Source: Mesorhizobium sp. M2E.F.Ca.ET.219.01.1.1 (lineage in GTDB: Bacteria > Pseudomonadota > Alphaproteobacteria > Rhizobiales > Rhizobiaceae). From it: a DNA stretch of 64,000 nt. The stretch spans positions 62,001 to 126,000 of the forward strand of contig NZ_SADT02000004.1 in assembly GCF_004016445.2 (NCBI RefSeq), written 5' to 3'. The first letter of the stretch is position 1, and every line of letters starts with the position of its first letter. Of this stretch, positions 1 to 8,010 are shown piece after piece. Position numbers and translations under genes: made by a program. The notes beneath the pieces were generated by a model, which was given only the letters and a program-made list of their open reading frames with translations, made no database searches and had not been told where the DNA came from.

Positions 1-728
1 TTAAGTCGGAGGTCGCGACCGCGACCACGCTGGTTGCCCGCACCAACGTCACCCACAAGCCCTATGACGACAAGCGGGTGCGCAACGCGCTGCAGATGGC
101 GGTCGACAACAACCAGGTCATGCAGCTCGGCTACAATGGGCGCGGCACGGTCGGTGAGAACCATCACGTCGCCCCGATCCATCCCGAATACTACCCGCTG
201 CCGAAGAAGGAACGCGATGCCGCCGGCGCCAAGAAGCTGATGGCGGAAGCCGGCCAGGCCGACTTCGAGCACGAGCTGATCACGGTCGAGGACGAGTGGC
301 AGAAGAACACCGGCGATGCCATCGCCGGACAGCTGCGCGATGCCGGCATCAAGGTGAAGCGCACCGTGCTGCCCGGCTCGACCTTCTGGAACGACTGGAC
401 GAAATATCCGTATTCGATGACCATCTGGTACATGCGCCCGCTGGGCGTCCAGGTGCTGGCGCTGGGCTACCGCTCGGGCGAAGCCTGGAACGAGACGGCC
501 TTTTCCAACCCGGCCTTCGACGCCAAGCTCAAGGACGCGCTGTCGCAGATCGACGTCGCCAAGCGCAAGGAGGTGATGAAGGACGTCGAGCAAATCCTGC
601 AGGACTCCGGCGTCATCATCCAGCCTTTCTGGCAGAAGCTCTACTGCCATATGAACAAGAAGGTGAAGAACTATTCGATGCACCAGACCTATGAAATGGA
701 CTTCCAGAACGTCTGGCTGGATGCCTGA
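1..728 (+). CDS. ABC transporter substrate-binding protein, C-terminal part (peptide/opine family 5)
   Basis: The open frame runs from the window edge, first full codon at position 3, to a TGA at 726-728, so only about the last 240 residues are visible. The segment reads like the end of a family 5 (DppA/OppA-type) periplasmic binding protein: a VRNALQMAVDNNQV stretch typical of the conserved lobe, a central part with EAWNETAFSNPAFDAKL, and the end KDVEQILQDSGVIIQPFWQK. Such proteins capture peptides, opines or similar solutes for an inner-membrane ABC importer. The permease and ATPase genes would be upstream and out of view. No partner genes follow downstream. The family call is firm; the substrate cannot be told. 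Confidence 0.85.
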   Translation, partial: KSEVATATTLVARTNVTHKPYDDKRVRNALQMAVDNNQVMQLGYNGRGTVGENHHVAPIHPEYYPLPKKERDAAGAKKLMAEAGQADFEHELITVEDEWQKNTGDAIAGQLRDAGIKVKRTVLPGSTFWNDWTKYPYSMTIWYMRPLGVQVLALGYRSGEAWNETAFSNPAFDAKLKDALSQIDVAKRKEVMKDVEQILQDSGVIIQPFWQKLYCHMNKKVKNYSMHQTYEMDFQNVWLDA

Positions 729-820
729 GCGCGCCTGGCCTTCATGAGCCGCAAAAAAGGCGATATGCAGGATGCGTGGTGGCAAGCGTGCCGCCACGCA
801 CCGAACCCCGGAGATCCTGC

Positions 821-1294
821 ATGAAGCCGATAGTGCTTGCCGCTGTCTTCTCGATTGCCTTGCCCGGCGCCGTGCTTGCCGGGCCGGCCTCCAACGCCGT
901 GAAGTTCTTCTATGTGCCTTCGGTGAAGTTCGAGGGAGACGCCAAATACCGCGACCGTTTCACCGAGCCGGTCACCAAGCTGTTCGAAGCCAACGACAAG
1001 GCACAAAAGGAGAAGCCCGACGAGGTGTCCTGCCTCGACTTCGATCCCGGCCTCGACGCGCAGGATTTCGATCAGAAGACTCTGTCGAAGACGCTGAAGC
1101 TTACCGAGACCGTCAACGGCGATACCGCCGAGGTGACGGCAAACTTCAATCTTTTCCCGGAAGGCGATGACTCCAAACGCGAAATGGTGTGGTCGCTGAA
1201 GAAAATGGACGGCAAGTGGAAGATCGCCGACATCAGCTCCAAGACCAGCAACTGGACGCTCAGCGCGCTGGAATGCGGCGCCTCGACGGAGTGA
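821..1294 (+). CDS. Small secreted protein, DUF3828-like, first of two tandem paralogues
   Basis: A 157-residue protein beginning MKPIVLAAVFSIALPGAVLAG, a clear signal peptide with an Ala-x-Ala-type cleavage site near residue 20, so it should be periplasmic. I chose the ATG at 821 over the in-frame GTG at 776 because the signal peptide starts there. The mature part has the pattern FFYVPSVKFEG...RDRFTEPV, a central CLDFDPGLDAQDFD, and near the end a VWSLKKMDGKWKIADI strand, like DUF3828-type domains of unknown function. It is followed after 4 bases by a paralogue with the same plan, so the two are probably co-transcribed. No function can be assigned. Confidence 0.75.
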   Translation: MKPIVLAAVFSIALPGAVLAGPASNAVKFFYVPSVKFEGDAKYRDRFTEPVTKLFEANDKAQKEKPDEVSCLDFDPGLDAQDFDQKTLSKTLKLTETVNGDTAEVTANFNLFPEGDDSKREMVWSLKKMDGKWKIADISSKTSNWTLSALECGASTE

Positions 1295-1298
1295 TGCC

Positions 1299-1892
1299 GT
1301 GCTTCGCCGTCTTGTCCTCGCGCTGTCGAGCTTGTCGATGCTGGCCGCGGAGCTGAACGGCGGCGCCTCTGCGCAGGGGCTCTTCGGCGCGCCGCCGCCG
1401 AAAGCATCATCGGGCGACAAGTCGCCGCCTGCGGTCGAAACCTCGCCGCCTGCGGCCACGGCCCCGGAAAGCAAGCCGGCCGAACCGGCACCTGCCGCGC
1501 CCGTCCTGCCCGGATCGCCGACCGCGGTGGTGAAGCCCTTCTACGAGCATCTCGGGCTGGAGCTCGATCCGTCCCAGCGCAAGAACTTCACCGATCCGGC
1601 GAAAACCGTGCTCGACAAGAGCGATGCGCTGCGCGCCTCAGGGCAGGGCGAGTGCTTGGATCCCAACATGGCGCTCGACAATGCCGACTACGACAAGCTG
1701 GCGATAGACCGGAGTCTGCGCACCATCGAGGCCGTCAATGGCGACGAGGCCAAGGTGGTCGTCGCTTTCGTCGTCGAAGGCCACCAGCACCGGCTGGAAT
1801 GGAAGCTGAAGAAGGTCGGCGGCGCCTGGAAAGTGTCGGATCTCCTGTCGGTGACCGGCGAATGGGCGCTGAGCCAATATCAGTGCGAGTGA
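1299..1892 (+). CDS. Small secreted protein, DUF3828-like, second tandem paralogue
   Basis: A 197-residue protein that starts with GTG at 1299, four bases after the stop of the previous gene, with no other in-frame start near. The N-terminus is a signal-like hydrophobic stretch ending ...GGASAQ, followed by a low-complexity Pro/Ala linker at about residues 35-70. From about residue 75 it repeats the plan of its neighbour: VVKPFYEHLGLE, CLDPNMALDNADYD, a VNGDEAKVVV strand, and WKLKKVGGAWKVSDL. The shared WxLKKxxGxWKxxD ending shows that the pair are paralogues. The linker suggests that the folded domain stands off from the membrane or envelope. Function unknown. Confidence 0.72.
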   Translation: MLRRLVLALSSLSMLAAELNGGASAQGLFGAPPPKASSGDKSPPAVETSPPAATAPESKPAEPAPAAPVLPGSPTAVVKPFYEHLGLELDPSQRKNFTDPAKTVLDKSDALRASGQGECLDPNMALDNADYDKLAIDRSLRTIEAVNGDEAKVVVAFVVEGHQHRLEWKLKKVGGAWKVSDLLSVTGEWALSQYQCE

Positions 1893-1903
1893 TGTCGATC
1901 AGC

Positions 1904-2365
1904 TCAGCCGCGACCGCGATAGGGCGCAACGCCCGTGTCGGGCAGCCACACGTCCTTGGGTGGCGCGCCGGTCTGCCAGAAGACGTCGATCGGGATGCCG
2001 CCGCGCGGGAACCAGTAGCCGCCGACGCGCAGCCAGAGCGGCCTCGTGGCCTCGACGATGCGGCGGCCAATCATCACGGTGCATTCCTCATGGAAGGCGC
2101 CGTGGTTGCGGAACGAGGTCATGAACAGCTTCAGCGACTTCGATTCCACCAGCGTCTGGTCGGGCGCGTAGTCGATGACGATGTGGGCGAAGTCGGGCTG
2201 GCCGGTGACCGGGCAGAGCGAGGTGAATTCGGGGCAGGTGAAGCGCACGATCGCCGGCGGTCCGTCGCCGCGCTGGAACGGCACGGTCTCCAGGACCGCC
2301 TGTTCGGGGCTCTGTGGCGTCTCGACGTGCTTGCCGAGCTGGGTGAGGTTCTTGGCGTCGGTCAT
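1904..2365 (-). CDS. queF: NADPH-dependent 7-cyano-7-deazaguanine reductase QueF
   Basis: A 153-residue type I (unimodular) QueF. It reduces preQ0 to preQ1 in queuosine synthesis for tRNA wobble modification, in the cytoplasm. The nucleophilic cysteine sits in EFTSLCPVTGQPDFAH (Cys51, with the partner Asp58), and the family signature VESKSLKLFMTSFRNHGAFHEE follows. The frame is open far upstream, but the start at 2365 is supported by GGAG eight bases ahead and by the family's usual length. It is transcribed away from the flavoenzyme gene at 2504. No other queuosine gene is near, and I saw no preQ1 riboswitch-like structure in the short leader. Confidence 0.95.
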   Translation of the reverse strand: MTDAKNLTQLGKHVETPQSPEQAVLETVPFQRGDGPPAIVRFTCPEFTSLCPVTGQPDFAHIVIDYAPDQTLVESKSLKLFMTSFRNHGAFHEECTVMIGRRIVEATRPLWLRVGGYWFPRGGIPIDVFWQTGAPPKDVWLPDTGVAPYRGRG

Positions 2366-2503
2366 CAATGGCTCCTTACCGCCGGTCCGAACCACAGTTC
2401 GAAGGTAGCGGGCGTAAACGAAGAACGAAGAAGGCACCGCAATTCTTTCGAGCGCGGCACATTTGGCGCGCTCATTAGCACAATTTGAAACGGCAGGAAG
2501 ACG

Positions 2504-4549
2504 ATGACCAGTAGCGACCCGCTTCTCCAACCTTACCAGCTCAAGCACCTGACGCTGAAGAACCGGGTGATGTCGACTAGCCATGAGCCGGCCTATTCCG
2601 AGGACGGCATGCCGAAGGAACGCTACCGGCTCTACCATGCCGAGAAGGCCAAGGGCGGCATGGCGCTGACGATGACGGCGGGCTCGGCGATCGTCTCGCG
2701 CGACAGTCCGGCAGCCTTCGGCAACCTGCATGTCTATGACGACGGGATCGTGCCGTGGCTGGCCGAACTGGCGGATGCCTGCCACGAGCACGACTGCAAG
2801 GTGATGATCCAGATCACCCATCTCGGCCGCCGCACCGGCTGGAACAAGGCCGACTGGCTGCCGGTGCTGTCGGCCTCGCCGATGCGCGAGCCGGCGCACC
2901 GCGCTTTCCCCAAGACCATCGAGGAGTGGGATATCGAGCGCATCGTCGCCGACTACGCTTCGGCCGCGCAGCGCTGCCAGGCGGCCGGCCTCGACGGCAT
3001 CGAGTTCGAATCCTACGGCCATCTGATGGACGGCTTCTGGTCGCCTTTGACCAATCATCGCGACGACGAGTTCGGTGGCTCGCTCGACAATCGCCTGCGT
3101 TTCACCGACATGGTGCTCGACGCGGTTCGCGCCGCCGTCGGCGAGAAATTCGTCGTCGGCATCCGCATGGTCGCTGACGAGGATTTCGAAAACGGCATCT
3201 CGAAGGAGGTCGGCATCGAGATCGCCAGGCGTTTGGCCAACTCCGGCAAGGTCGATTTTCTCAACATCATCCGCGGCACGATCGAAACCGATGCGTCGCT
3301 GACCAAGGTCATCCCGGTCACCGGCATGCGCTCATCCCCGCATCTCGAGTTCGCCGGCGAGGTGAGGGCGGCGACGAAGTTCCCGACCTTCCATGCCGCG
3401 CGCATCTCCGATGTCGCCACGGCGCGCCACGCCATCGCCACCGGGAAGCTCGACATGGTCGGCATGACGCGCGCCCACATCGCCGATCCGCACATCATTC
3501 GCAAGGTGATGGAAGGCCGCGAGCACGAGATCCGCCCATGCGTCGGCGCCACCTATTGCCTCGACCGCATCTATGAGGGCGGCGAGGCGCTTTGCGTCCA
3601 CAACGCCGCGACCGGTCGCGAGGCGACCATTCCGCACATCATCGCCAAGAGCGAAGGACCGAAGAAGAAAGTCGTGGTGGTTGGGGCGGGCGCCGGTGGC
3701 CTGGAAGCCGCGCGCGTCGCGGCCGAACGCGGCCACCAGGTGACGGTGCTCGAAGCCGCCAGCCAGGCAGGCGGCCAGGTAAGGCTCGCCACCCAGAACC
3801 CGCGCCGCAAGGAGCTGATCGGCATCATCGACTGGCGGCTTGCCGAGCTCGATCGCCTCGGCGTCGAGATCCGCTACGACACCTGGGCCGAGAAGGACGA
3901 TGTGCTGGCGCTGGCGCCGGACGTGGTGATCGTGGCGACGGGCGGCATGCCGCAGAACCCGCCGCTGACGGCCGGCGACAATCTTGTGACCTCGAGCTGG
4001 GACATCATGGCCGGCAGCGTCAAGCCGGCCGAGAACGTGCTGCTCTATGACGACAATGGCGGCCATCAGGGCATGGGCGCTGCCGAACTCATCGCCAACG
4101 GCGGCTCGAAGCTGGAACTGGTTTCGCCGGAGCGGTTCTTCGCGCCGGAAATGGGTGGCATGAACCACGTGCCCTATATGCGCGCCTTCCACGAAAAGGG
4201 CGTCACCGTGACCATCAACACGAGGCTGCGCTCGGTGCGGCGCGAGGGCAACCAGCTCGTCGCCGAGCTCGCTTCGGATTTTGCCGACGGCTGGCGCGGC
4301 GAAAGACGTGTCGACCAGGTGGTGGTCGAGCATGGCACGGCACCCCTCGACGACCTTTATCTGTCGCTGAAGCCTTTGTCGAAGAATGCCGGCGCGGTCG
4401 ACTACGAGCGTCTGGTGAATGGCGGCGACATTTTCCCCGCGCGCAATGCCGAAGGCGGCTTCGTGCTGTTCCGCATCGGCGACGCGGTCGCTTCGCGCAA
4501 CATCCACGCCGCCATTTATGACGGCATCCGGTTCGGCATCAGGATCTGA
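2504..4549 (+). CDS. FMN/FAD oxidoreductase of the TMADH / N-methylproline demethylase type
   Basis: A 681-residue enzyme with the two-part plan of trimethylamine dehydrogenase, 2,4-dienoyl-CoA reductase and dimethylglycine or N-methylproline demethylases. Residues 1-340 form an Old Yellow Enzyme-type FMN barrel (ITHLGRR, DGIEFESYGHLMDGFWSPLTNHRDDEFGGSLDNR); residues from about 385 form a dinucleotide-binding half starting VVVVGAGAGGLEAARVAAERG. Between them lies the Fe-S cysteine region, but the pattern is C346-x2-A349-x2-C352-x11-C364, so one of the four canonical cluster cysteines is alanine. The wording is closest, from memory, to demethylases of stachydrine/dimethylglycine catabolism; the substrate is an inference. 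It stands alone, 138 bases from divergent queF. Confidence 0.8.
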   Translation: MTSSDPLLQPYQLKHLTLKNRVMSTSHEPAYSEDGMPKERYRLYHAEKAKGGMALTMTAGSAIVSRDSPAAFGNLHVYDDGIVPWLAELADACHEHDCKVMIQITHLGRRTGWNKADWLPVLSASPMREPAHRAFPKTIEEWDIERIVADYASAAQRCQAAGLDGIEFESYGHLMDGFWSPLTNHRDDEFGGSLDNRLRFTDMVLDAVRAAVGEKFVVGIRMVADEDFENGISKEVGIEIARRLANSGKVDFLNIIRGTIETDASLTKVIPVTGMRSSPHLEFAGEVRAATKFPTFHAARISDVATARHAIATGKLDMVGMTRAHIADPHIIRKVMEGREHEIRPCVGATYCLDRIYEGGEALCVHNAATGREATIPHIIAKSEGPKKKVVVVGAGAGGLEAARVAAERGHQVTVLEAASQAGGQVRLATQNPRRKELIGIIDWRLAELDRLGVEIRYDTWAEKDDVLALAPDVVIVATGGMPQNPPLTAGDNLVTSSWDIMAGSVKPAENVLLYDDNGGHQGMGAAELIANGGSKLELVSPERFFAPEMGGMNHVPYMRAFHEKGVTVTINTRLRSVRREGNQLVAELASDFADGWRGERRVDQVVVEHGTAPLDDLYLSLKPLSKNAGAVDYERLVNGGDIFPARNAEGGFVLFRIGDAVASRNIHAAIYDGIRFGIRI

Positions 4550-4667
4550 CTGACAGGCCGCAACGCGAAATCGCGGCGGCAGGAAAAGCGCCGGACAGGG
4601 CCGCGGTATCGGTTGCGGGGCAGCGCGCTTCCCGCGGTCGGTTTCGCTACGGGCTCCCAAAATCATT

Positions 4668-4688
4668 TGTATATGCTTGTATGTATAA
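4668..4688. promoter_or_regulatory. Operator-like site 1 before the SDR gene
   Basis: The sequence GTATATGCTTGTATGTATAA (from 4669) is AT-rich in a GC-rich background and lies 59 bases before the SDR start. It matches 18 of 20 positions with site 2 (read on the other strand) and nearly as well with site 3. I infer a binding site for the HutC-type GntR regulator encoded at 8011. Confidence 0.7.
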
Positions 4689-4746
4689 CCAATGATCGGC
4701 TAGTCTCGCGAGCGAGGGCGGGCCGGCAGGCCAAGGAGGATCGACA

Positions 4747-5520
4747 ATGCGCAATGCTTCCCTCTTCGACCTGTCGGGCAGGAAGGCGCTCGTCACCGGC
4801 GCCAGCCGCGGCATCGGGCGCGGCATCGCCGAGGCGCTGAGCGCGGCCGGCGCCGCTGTCGCCGTCACGGCGCGCAGCCTTGCTTCGCTGGAGGAGACGA
4901 CGGCGGCGATCCGGGCCGCCGGCGGGCTTGCGCATGCCATTGCCCTGGACGTCACTGACGTCGCCCGCTGCCGCGCCGCGATCGACGAGGCCGCCAACCT
5001 GCTTGGCGGTCTCGATATCCTGGTCAACAATGCCGGCATGGAAGAGGTCAGGCCTTCGCTCGATGTCGATGAAGCGCTCTGGGACCGGATCGTCGACACC
5101 AATCTCAAGGGCGCCTTCTTCTGCGCCCAGGCCGCCGCCCGCCACATGCGCGATGCCGGGCGCCCCGGCGCCATCATCAATTTGTGCTCGCTGACCTCCG
5201 AGGTCGGCATTCCCACGGCCGTGCCCTACGGCTCGTCGAAGTCGGGCCTGCTCGGCATGACGCGGGCGCTGGCGGCGGAATGGGCGGGTCTCGGGATCAG
5301 GGTGAACGCCATTGCGCCCGGCTATTTCAGGACGGCGATGACGGAAGTGTTCTACGCCGACGAGGCGTGGCAGCAGTCGATGCTCGCCAAGATACCGCAG
5401 CATCGTTTCGGCGATCTTTCGGATCTGCACGGCATCGCGGTGTTCCTGGCCTCGGACGCCTCGGCCTACATCACCGGTCAGTCCTTTCCGGTGGATGGGG
5501 GCTTCCTTGCCTCGATCTGA
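4747..5520 (+). CDS. SDR family oxidoreductase, possible sulfopropanediol 2-dehydrogenase
   Basis: A 257-residue classical short-chain dehydrogenase. The NAD(P)-binding motif TGASRGIG is at residues 17-24, the NNAG motif near residue 96, and the catalytic Ser148-Tyr161-Lys165 triad has normal spacing (YGSSK). AAGGATCGACA before the ATG includes a good ribosome binding site. Operator-like site 1 is just upstream, and site 2 separates this gene from the HisD-like dehydrogenase, so the two are controlled alike. In known DHPS degradation clusters an SDR and a zinc alcohol dehydrogenase act beside the HisD-like HpsN enzyme; this gene may be the SDR member. Family certain; substrate inferred only from neighbours. 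Confidence 0.8.
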   Translation: MRNASLFDLSGRKALVTGASRGIGRGIAEALSAAGAAVAVTARSLASLEETTAAIRAAGGLAHAIALDVTDVARCRAAIDEAANLLGGLDILVNNAGMEEVRPSLDVDEALWDRIVDTNLKGAFFCAQAAARHMRDAGRPGAIINLCSLTSEVGIPTAVPYGSSKSGLLGMTRALAAEWAGLGIRVNAIAPGYFRTAMTEVFYADEAWQQSMLAKIPQHRFGDLSDLHGIAVFLASDASAYITGQSFPVDGGFLASI

Positions 5521-5573
5521 GGCGCCGTGCGGTGGCCAGCCTGGCGGCGGAGCAAAGAAAAACGCTGGCGGGC

Positions 5574-5594
5574 ATTATACATACATGTATATAC
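5574..5594. promoter_or_regulatory. Operator-like site 2 before the HisD-like gene
   Basis: Read on the minus strand the site is GTATATACATGTATGTATAA, 18 of 20 identical to site 1. It contains the perfect palindromes ATACATGTAT and GTATATAC. It ends 27 bases before the start at 5621, so a bound repressor would cover the promoter or the transcription start. The core octamer GTATATAC also occurs in the palindrome between hutF and hutI. Confidence 0.72.
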
Positions 5595-5620
5595 TTTTCC
5601 CGCGTTTCTGAGGAGCAGCC

Positions 5621-6943
5621 ATGTCCGACATCAGCTTCCACGACCTCTCATCCGCCAGCGCCGGACAGCGGGCGAGCCTGCTGAAGCGCGCCGAAGCCGA
5701 CCTCTCGGTCTTCGTCGAGAAGGTCCGCCCGATCCTCGAGGCGGTCAGGACGGAAGGCGACGCGGCCCTGCTCCGCTTCGTCAGGGACCTGGACAAGGCC
5801 GATGTGGCCGCGGGCGATCTGAAGGTTTCGGAAGCGGAGTTCGACGCTGCCTTCGGCAAGGTCGACAAGGATGTCATCGACAGCATCCGCTTCGGCATCG
5901 CAAACATCAGGCATTTCCATGAGGAGCAGCGCCCGGAGACGATGTGGCTCAAGGAGGTCCGCCCGGGCGCCTATGCCGGCGACCGTTACACGCCGATCGC
6001 CTCCGTCGCGCTCTACGTTCCGCGCGGCAAGGGCGCCTTTCCGTCGGTCACCATGATGACCTCGGTTCCGGCCGTCATCGCCGGCGTGCCGCAGATCGCT
6101 ATCGTGACGCCGCCGACCGCGGACGGCTCCGTCGATGCCGCGACCCTGGTCGCCGCCCGACTGGCCGGGGTCGAGACCGTTTACAAATGCGGCGGCGCGC
6201 ATGCGGTTGCAGCCGTTGCCTACGGCACCGAGACGGTGAAGCCCGCGCTCAAGATCGTCGGCCCGGGCAGCCCCTGGGTGGTGGCGGCCAAGAGCCTGCT
6301 TTCCTCGATCATCGACACCGGCCTTCCGGCTGGTCCGTCGGAAGCGATCATCTTCGCCGACGACAGCGTCGACGGCGGCCTCGCCGCGCTCGACCTTCTG
6401 ATCGAGGCGGAGCACGGACCGGATTCCTCCGCCTATCTCGTGACGCACAGCCGCAAGGTAGCCGACGCCGCCCTGGCAGCGCTGCCCGAGCACTGGTCCC
6501 GTATGAGCGAGCAGCGCGTCGAGTTTTCGCGCGCGGTGCTGACCGGCAAGCGCGGCGGCATCGTGCTGACCGCATCGCTGGAGGACAGCTATCGCTTCAT
6601 CAACGACTATGCGCCCGAACACCTCGAGGTCCTGTCCAGGGAGCCGTTCGCGCATCTCGGCCACATCACCGAGGCGGCCGAGATCCTCATGGGTCCGCAT
6701 ACGCCGGTGACGCTCGCCAATTTCGTCCTCGGGCCCAACGCGGTGCTGCCGACCAGCCGCTGGGCACGCACTTACGGGCCGCTTTCGGTGACGGATTTCC
6801 TCAAGCGCTCGTCGGTCGGTTATGTGACCTCGGCTGCCTATCCCGAGCTTGCCGGCCATGCCCGCAGGCTCGCCCGCTATGAGGGCTTCAGCTCGCATGA
6901 GAACGCGGTCTCGGAAATCCGCGACCGCTATCTCGGCGCCTGA
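5621..6943 (+). CDS. HisD-family dehydrogenase, probable sulfopropanediol 3-dehydrogenase (HpsN-like)
   Basis: A 440-residue histidinol dehydrogenase homologue that is unlikely to act in histidine synthesis: no his gene is near and the active site differs. The catalytic pair is kept in APEHLE (Glu333-His334), and two zinc-type histidines remain (His265 in EAEHGPD, His426 in SSHENAV). The first zinc ligand of true HisD (Gln of QAEHD) is Glu262, and the Asp of the later GD motif is Asn367. As I recall, the EAEHGPDSSA wording is typical of HpsN, which oxidises (R)-DHPS to (R)-sulfolactate with NAD. SDR and zinc dehydrogenase neighbours, a GntR regulator and a sulfonate-type transporter agree. 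The exact substrate remains inference. Confidence 0.8.
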   Translation: MSDISFHDLSSASAGQRASLLKRAEADLSVFVEKVRPILEAVRTEGDAALLRFVRDLDKADVAAGDLKVSEAEFDAAFGKVDKDVIDSIRFGIANIRHFHEEQRPETMWLKEVRPGAYAGDRYTPIASVALYVPRGKGAFPSVTMMTSVPAVIAGVPQIAIVTPPTADGSVDAATLVAARLAGVETVYKCGGAHAVAAVAYGTETVKPALKIVGPGSPWVVAAKSLLSSIIDTGLPAGPSEAIIFADDSVDGGLAALDLLIEAEHGPDSSAYLVTHSRKVADAALAALPEHWSRMSEQRVEFSRAVLTGKRGGIVLTASLEDSYRFINDYAPEHLEVLSREPFAHLGHITEAAEILMGPHTPVTLANFVLGPNAVLPTSRWARTYGPLSVTDFLKRSSVGYVTSAAYPELAGHARRLARYEGFSSHENAVSEIRDRYLGA

Positions 6944-6955
6944 CGGGCCGGCGCG

Positions 6956-7978
6956 ATGAAGGCCGCCAAGCTCCATGGACCCGGCGACCTGCGCGTCGAG
7001 GATATCGCCGCGCCAGGTACTCCCGAGGCGGGCTGGGTGAAGCTCAATGTCGACGCCGCCGGCATCTGCGGTTCCGACCTCCACAATTTCCGCACTGGAC
7101 AATGGATAAGCCGCGTGCCGTCGACAGCCGGCCACGAACTGACCGGCACGGTGGTGGCGGTCGGCGAGGGCGTCGACACCGTCGCCGTGGGCGACCGGGT
7201 GGTCGCCGATTCCCGTTTCTGGTGCGGAGAATGCGCGCAATGCCGCGCCGGCAGGCGGCATCTGTGCGCCTCGCTGGGCTTCGTCGGCGAAGTATGCGAC
7301 GGCGGCTTTGCCGAGGAGACGGTGCTGCCGGCGCGCCTGCTGCATGTCATCGACGCCGCGCTCGACGACAGGGTGGCGGCGATGGCCGAGCCGCTCGCCG
7401 TCGCGCTGCATGCCGTGCGGCGCCTGCCGAAGACCGCGGGTTCGGTGCTTGTCGTCGGCTGCGGCACCATCGGCGGCCTGGCGGCGCTGCTCCTGTCGCG
7501 GACGTTCTCGGGCAGGGTGCTGATCGCCGACCGCAACAAGGCGCGCTGCGAGCGCGTCGCCCGGGTGACCGGCGCCACCATCGTCGACCTCGACCGCGAC
7601 GCCATTGCCACGGCGACCGCCGATGCGCCTCTGCTTGCGGCCGTCGAGGCCACCGGCAGCATCGCCGCGCTCAACCAGTTGCTGGGTGTTCTGGGCTCCG
7701 GCGCCACCGTCGCGCTTGTCGGCATTTTCCACGGCCGCCTCGACATCGACCCCAACATGCTGGTCGAACGCGAGATCGCGTTGCTCGGATGCCACGCCTT
7801 TGCCGATGAGCTGCCCGACGCCATCGGGATGCTGGCGGAGCTGTCCGGACCGCTGATCAGTCTGCTCGATCGCGAGATCGGCCTGGACGATGTTCCCGCC
7901 GCCTATGAGCGTCTTTTGGCGGGGCAGGGCGACGGCTTGAAAACCATTATCCGGCTGCGGCAGCCTGCCGGCACCTGA
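6956..7978 (+). CDS. Zinc-dependent alcohol dehydrogenase (MDR family)
   Basis: A 340-residue medium-chain dehydrogenase. Catalytic zinc ligands are Cys38 (GICGSDLH) and His60-Glu61 (GHE); structural zinc is held by Cys90, 93, 96 and 104 (CGECAQCRAGRRHLC). The Rossmann motif GCGTIGG is at about residue 166. It lies 12 bases after the HisD-like gene, so the two are almost certainly co-transcribed from the promoter near operator site 2. In DHPS pathways a dehydrogenase of this family interconverts DHPS at C2. It could equally be a sorbitol or other polyol dehydrogenase; the context is what favours a hydroxysulfonate. Confidence 0.82.
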   Translation: MKAAKLHGPGDLRVEDIAAPGTPEAGWVKLNVDAAGICGSDLHNFRTGQWISRVPSTAGHELTGTVVAVGEGVDTVAVGDRVVADSRFWCGECAQCRAGRRHLCASLGFVGEVCDGGFAEETVLPARLLHVIDAALDDRVAAMAEPLAVALHAVRRLPKTAGSVLVVGCGTIGGLAALLLSRTFSGRVLIADRNKARCERVARVTGATIVDLDRDAIATATADAPLLAAVEATGSIAALNQLLGVLGSGATVALVGIFHGRLDIDPNMLVEREIALLGCHAFADELPDAIGMLAELSGPLISLLDREIGLDDVPAAYERLLAGQGDGLKTIIRLRQPAGT

Positions 7979-8010
7979 TTTCCGATGTTTGCCGGAAAGG
8001 ACTTTTGAAA

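Noticed and set aside
2366..2503. preQ1 riboswitch before queF
   Set aside because: No compact C-rich/A-rich pseudoknot-like pattern was visible, and the gap must also hold the promoter of the divergent gene.
5621..6943. Annotation as biosynthetic histidinol dehydrogenase hisD
   Set aside because: No other his gene is near, two active-site positions differ, and the neighbours are catabolic.
5648..7795. A 715-codon minus-strand open frame opposite the HisD-like and alcohol dehydrogenase genes
   Set aside because: Its translation is rich in Arg, Gly, Ala and His with no recognisable motif, while the plus-strand genes have full catalytic motifs.
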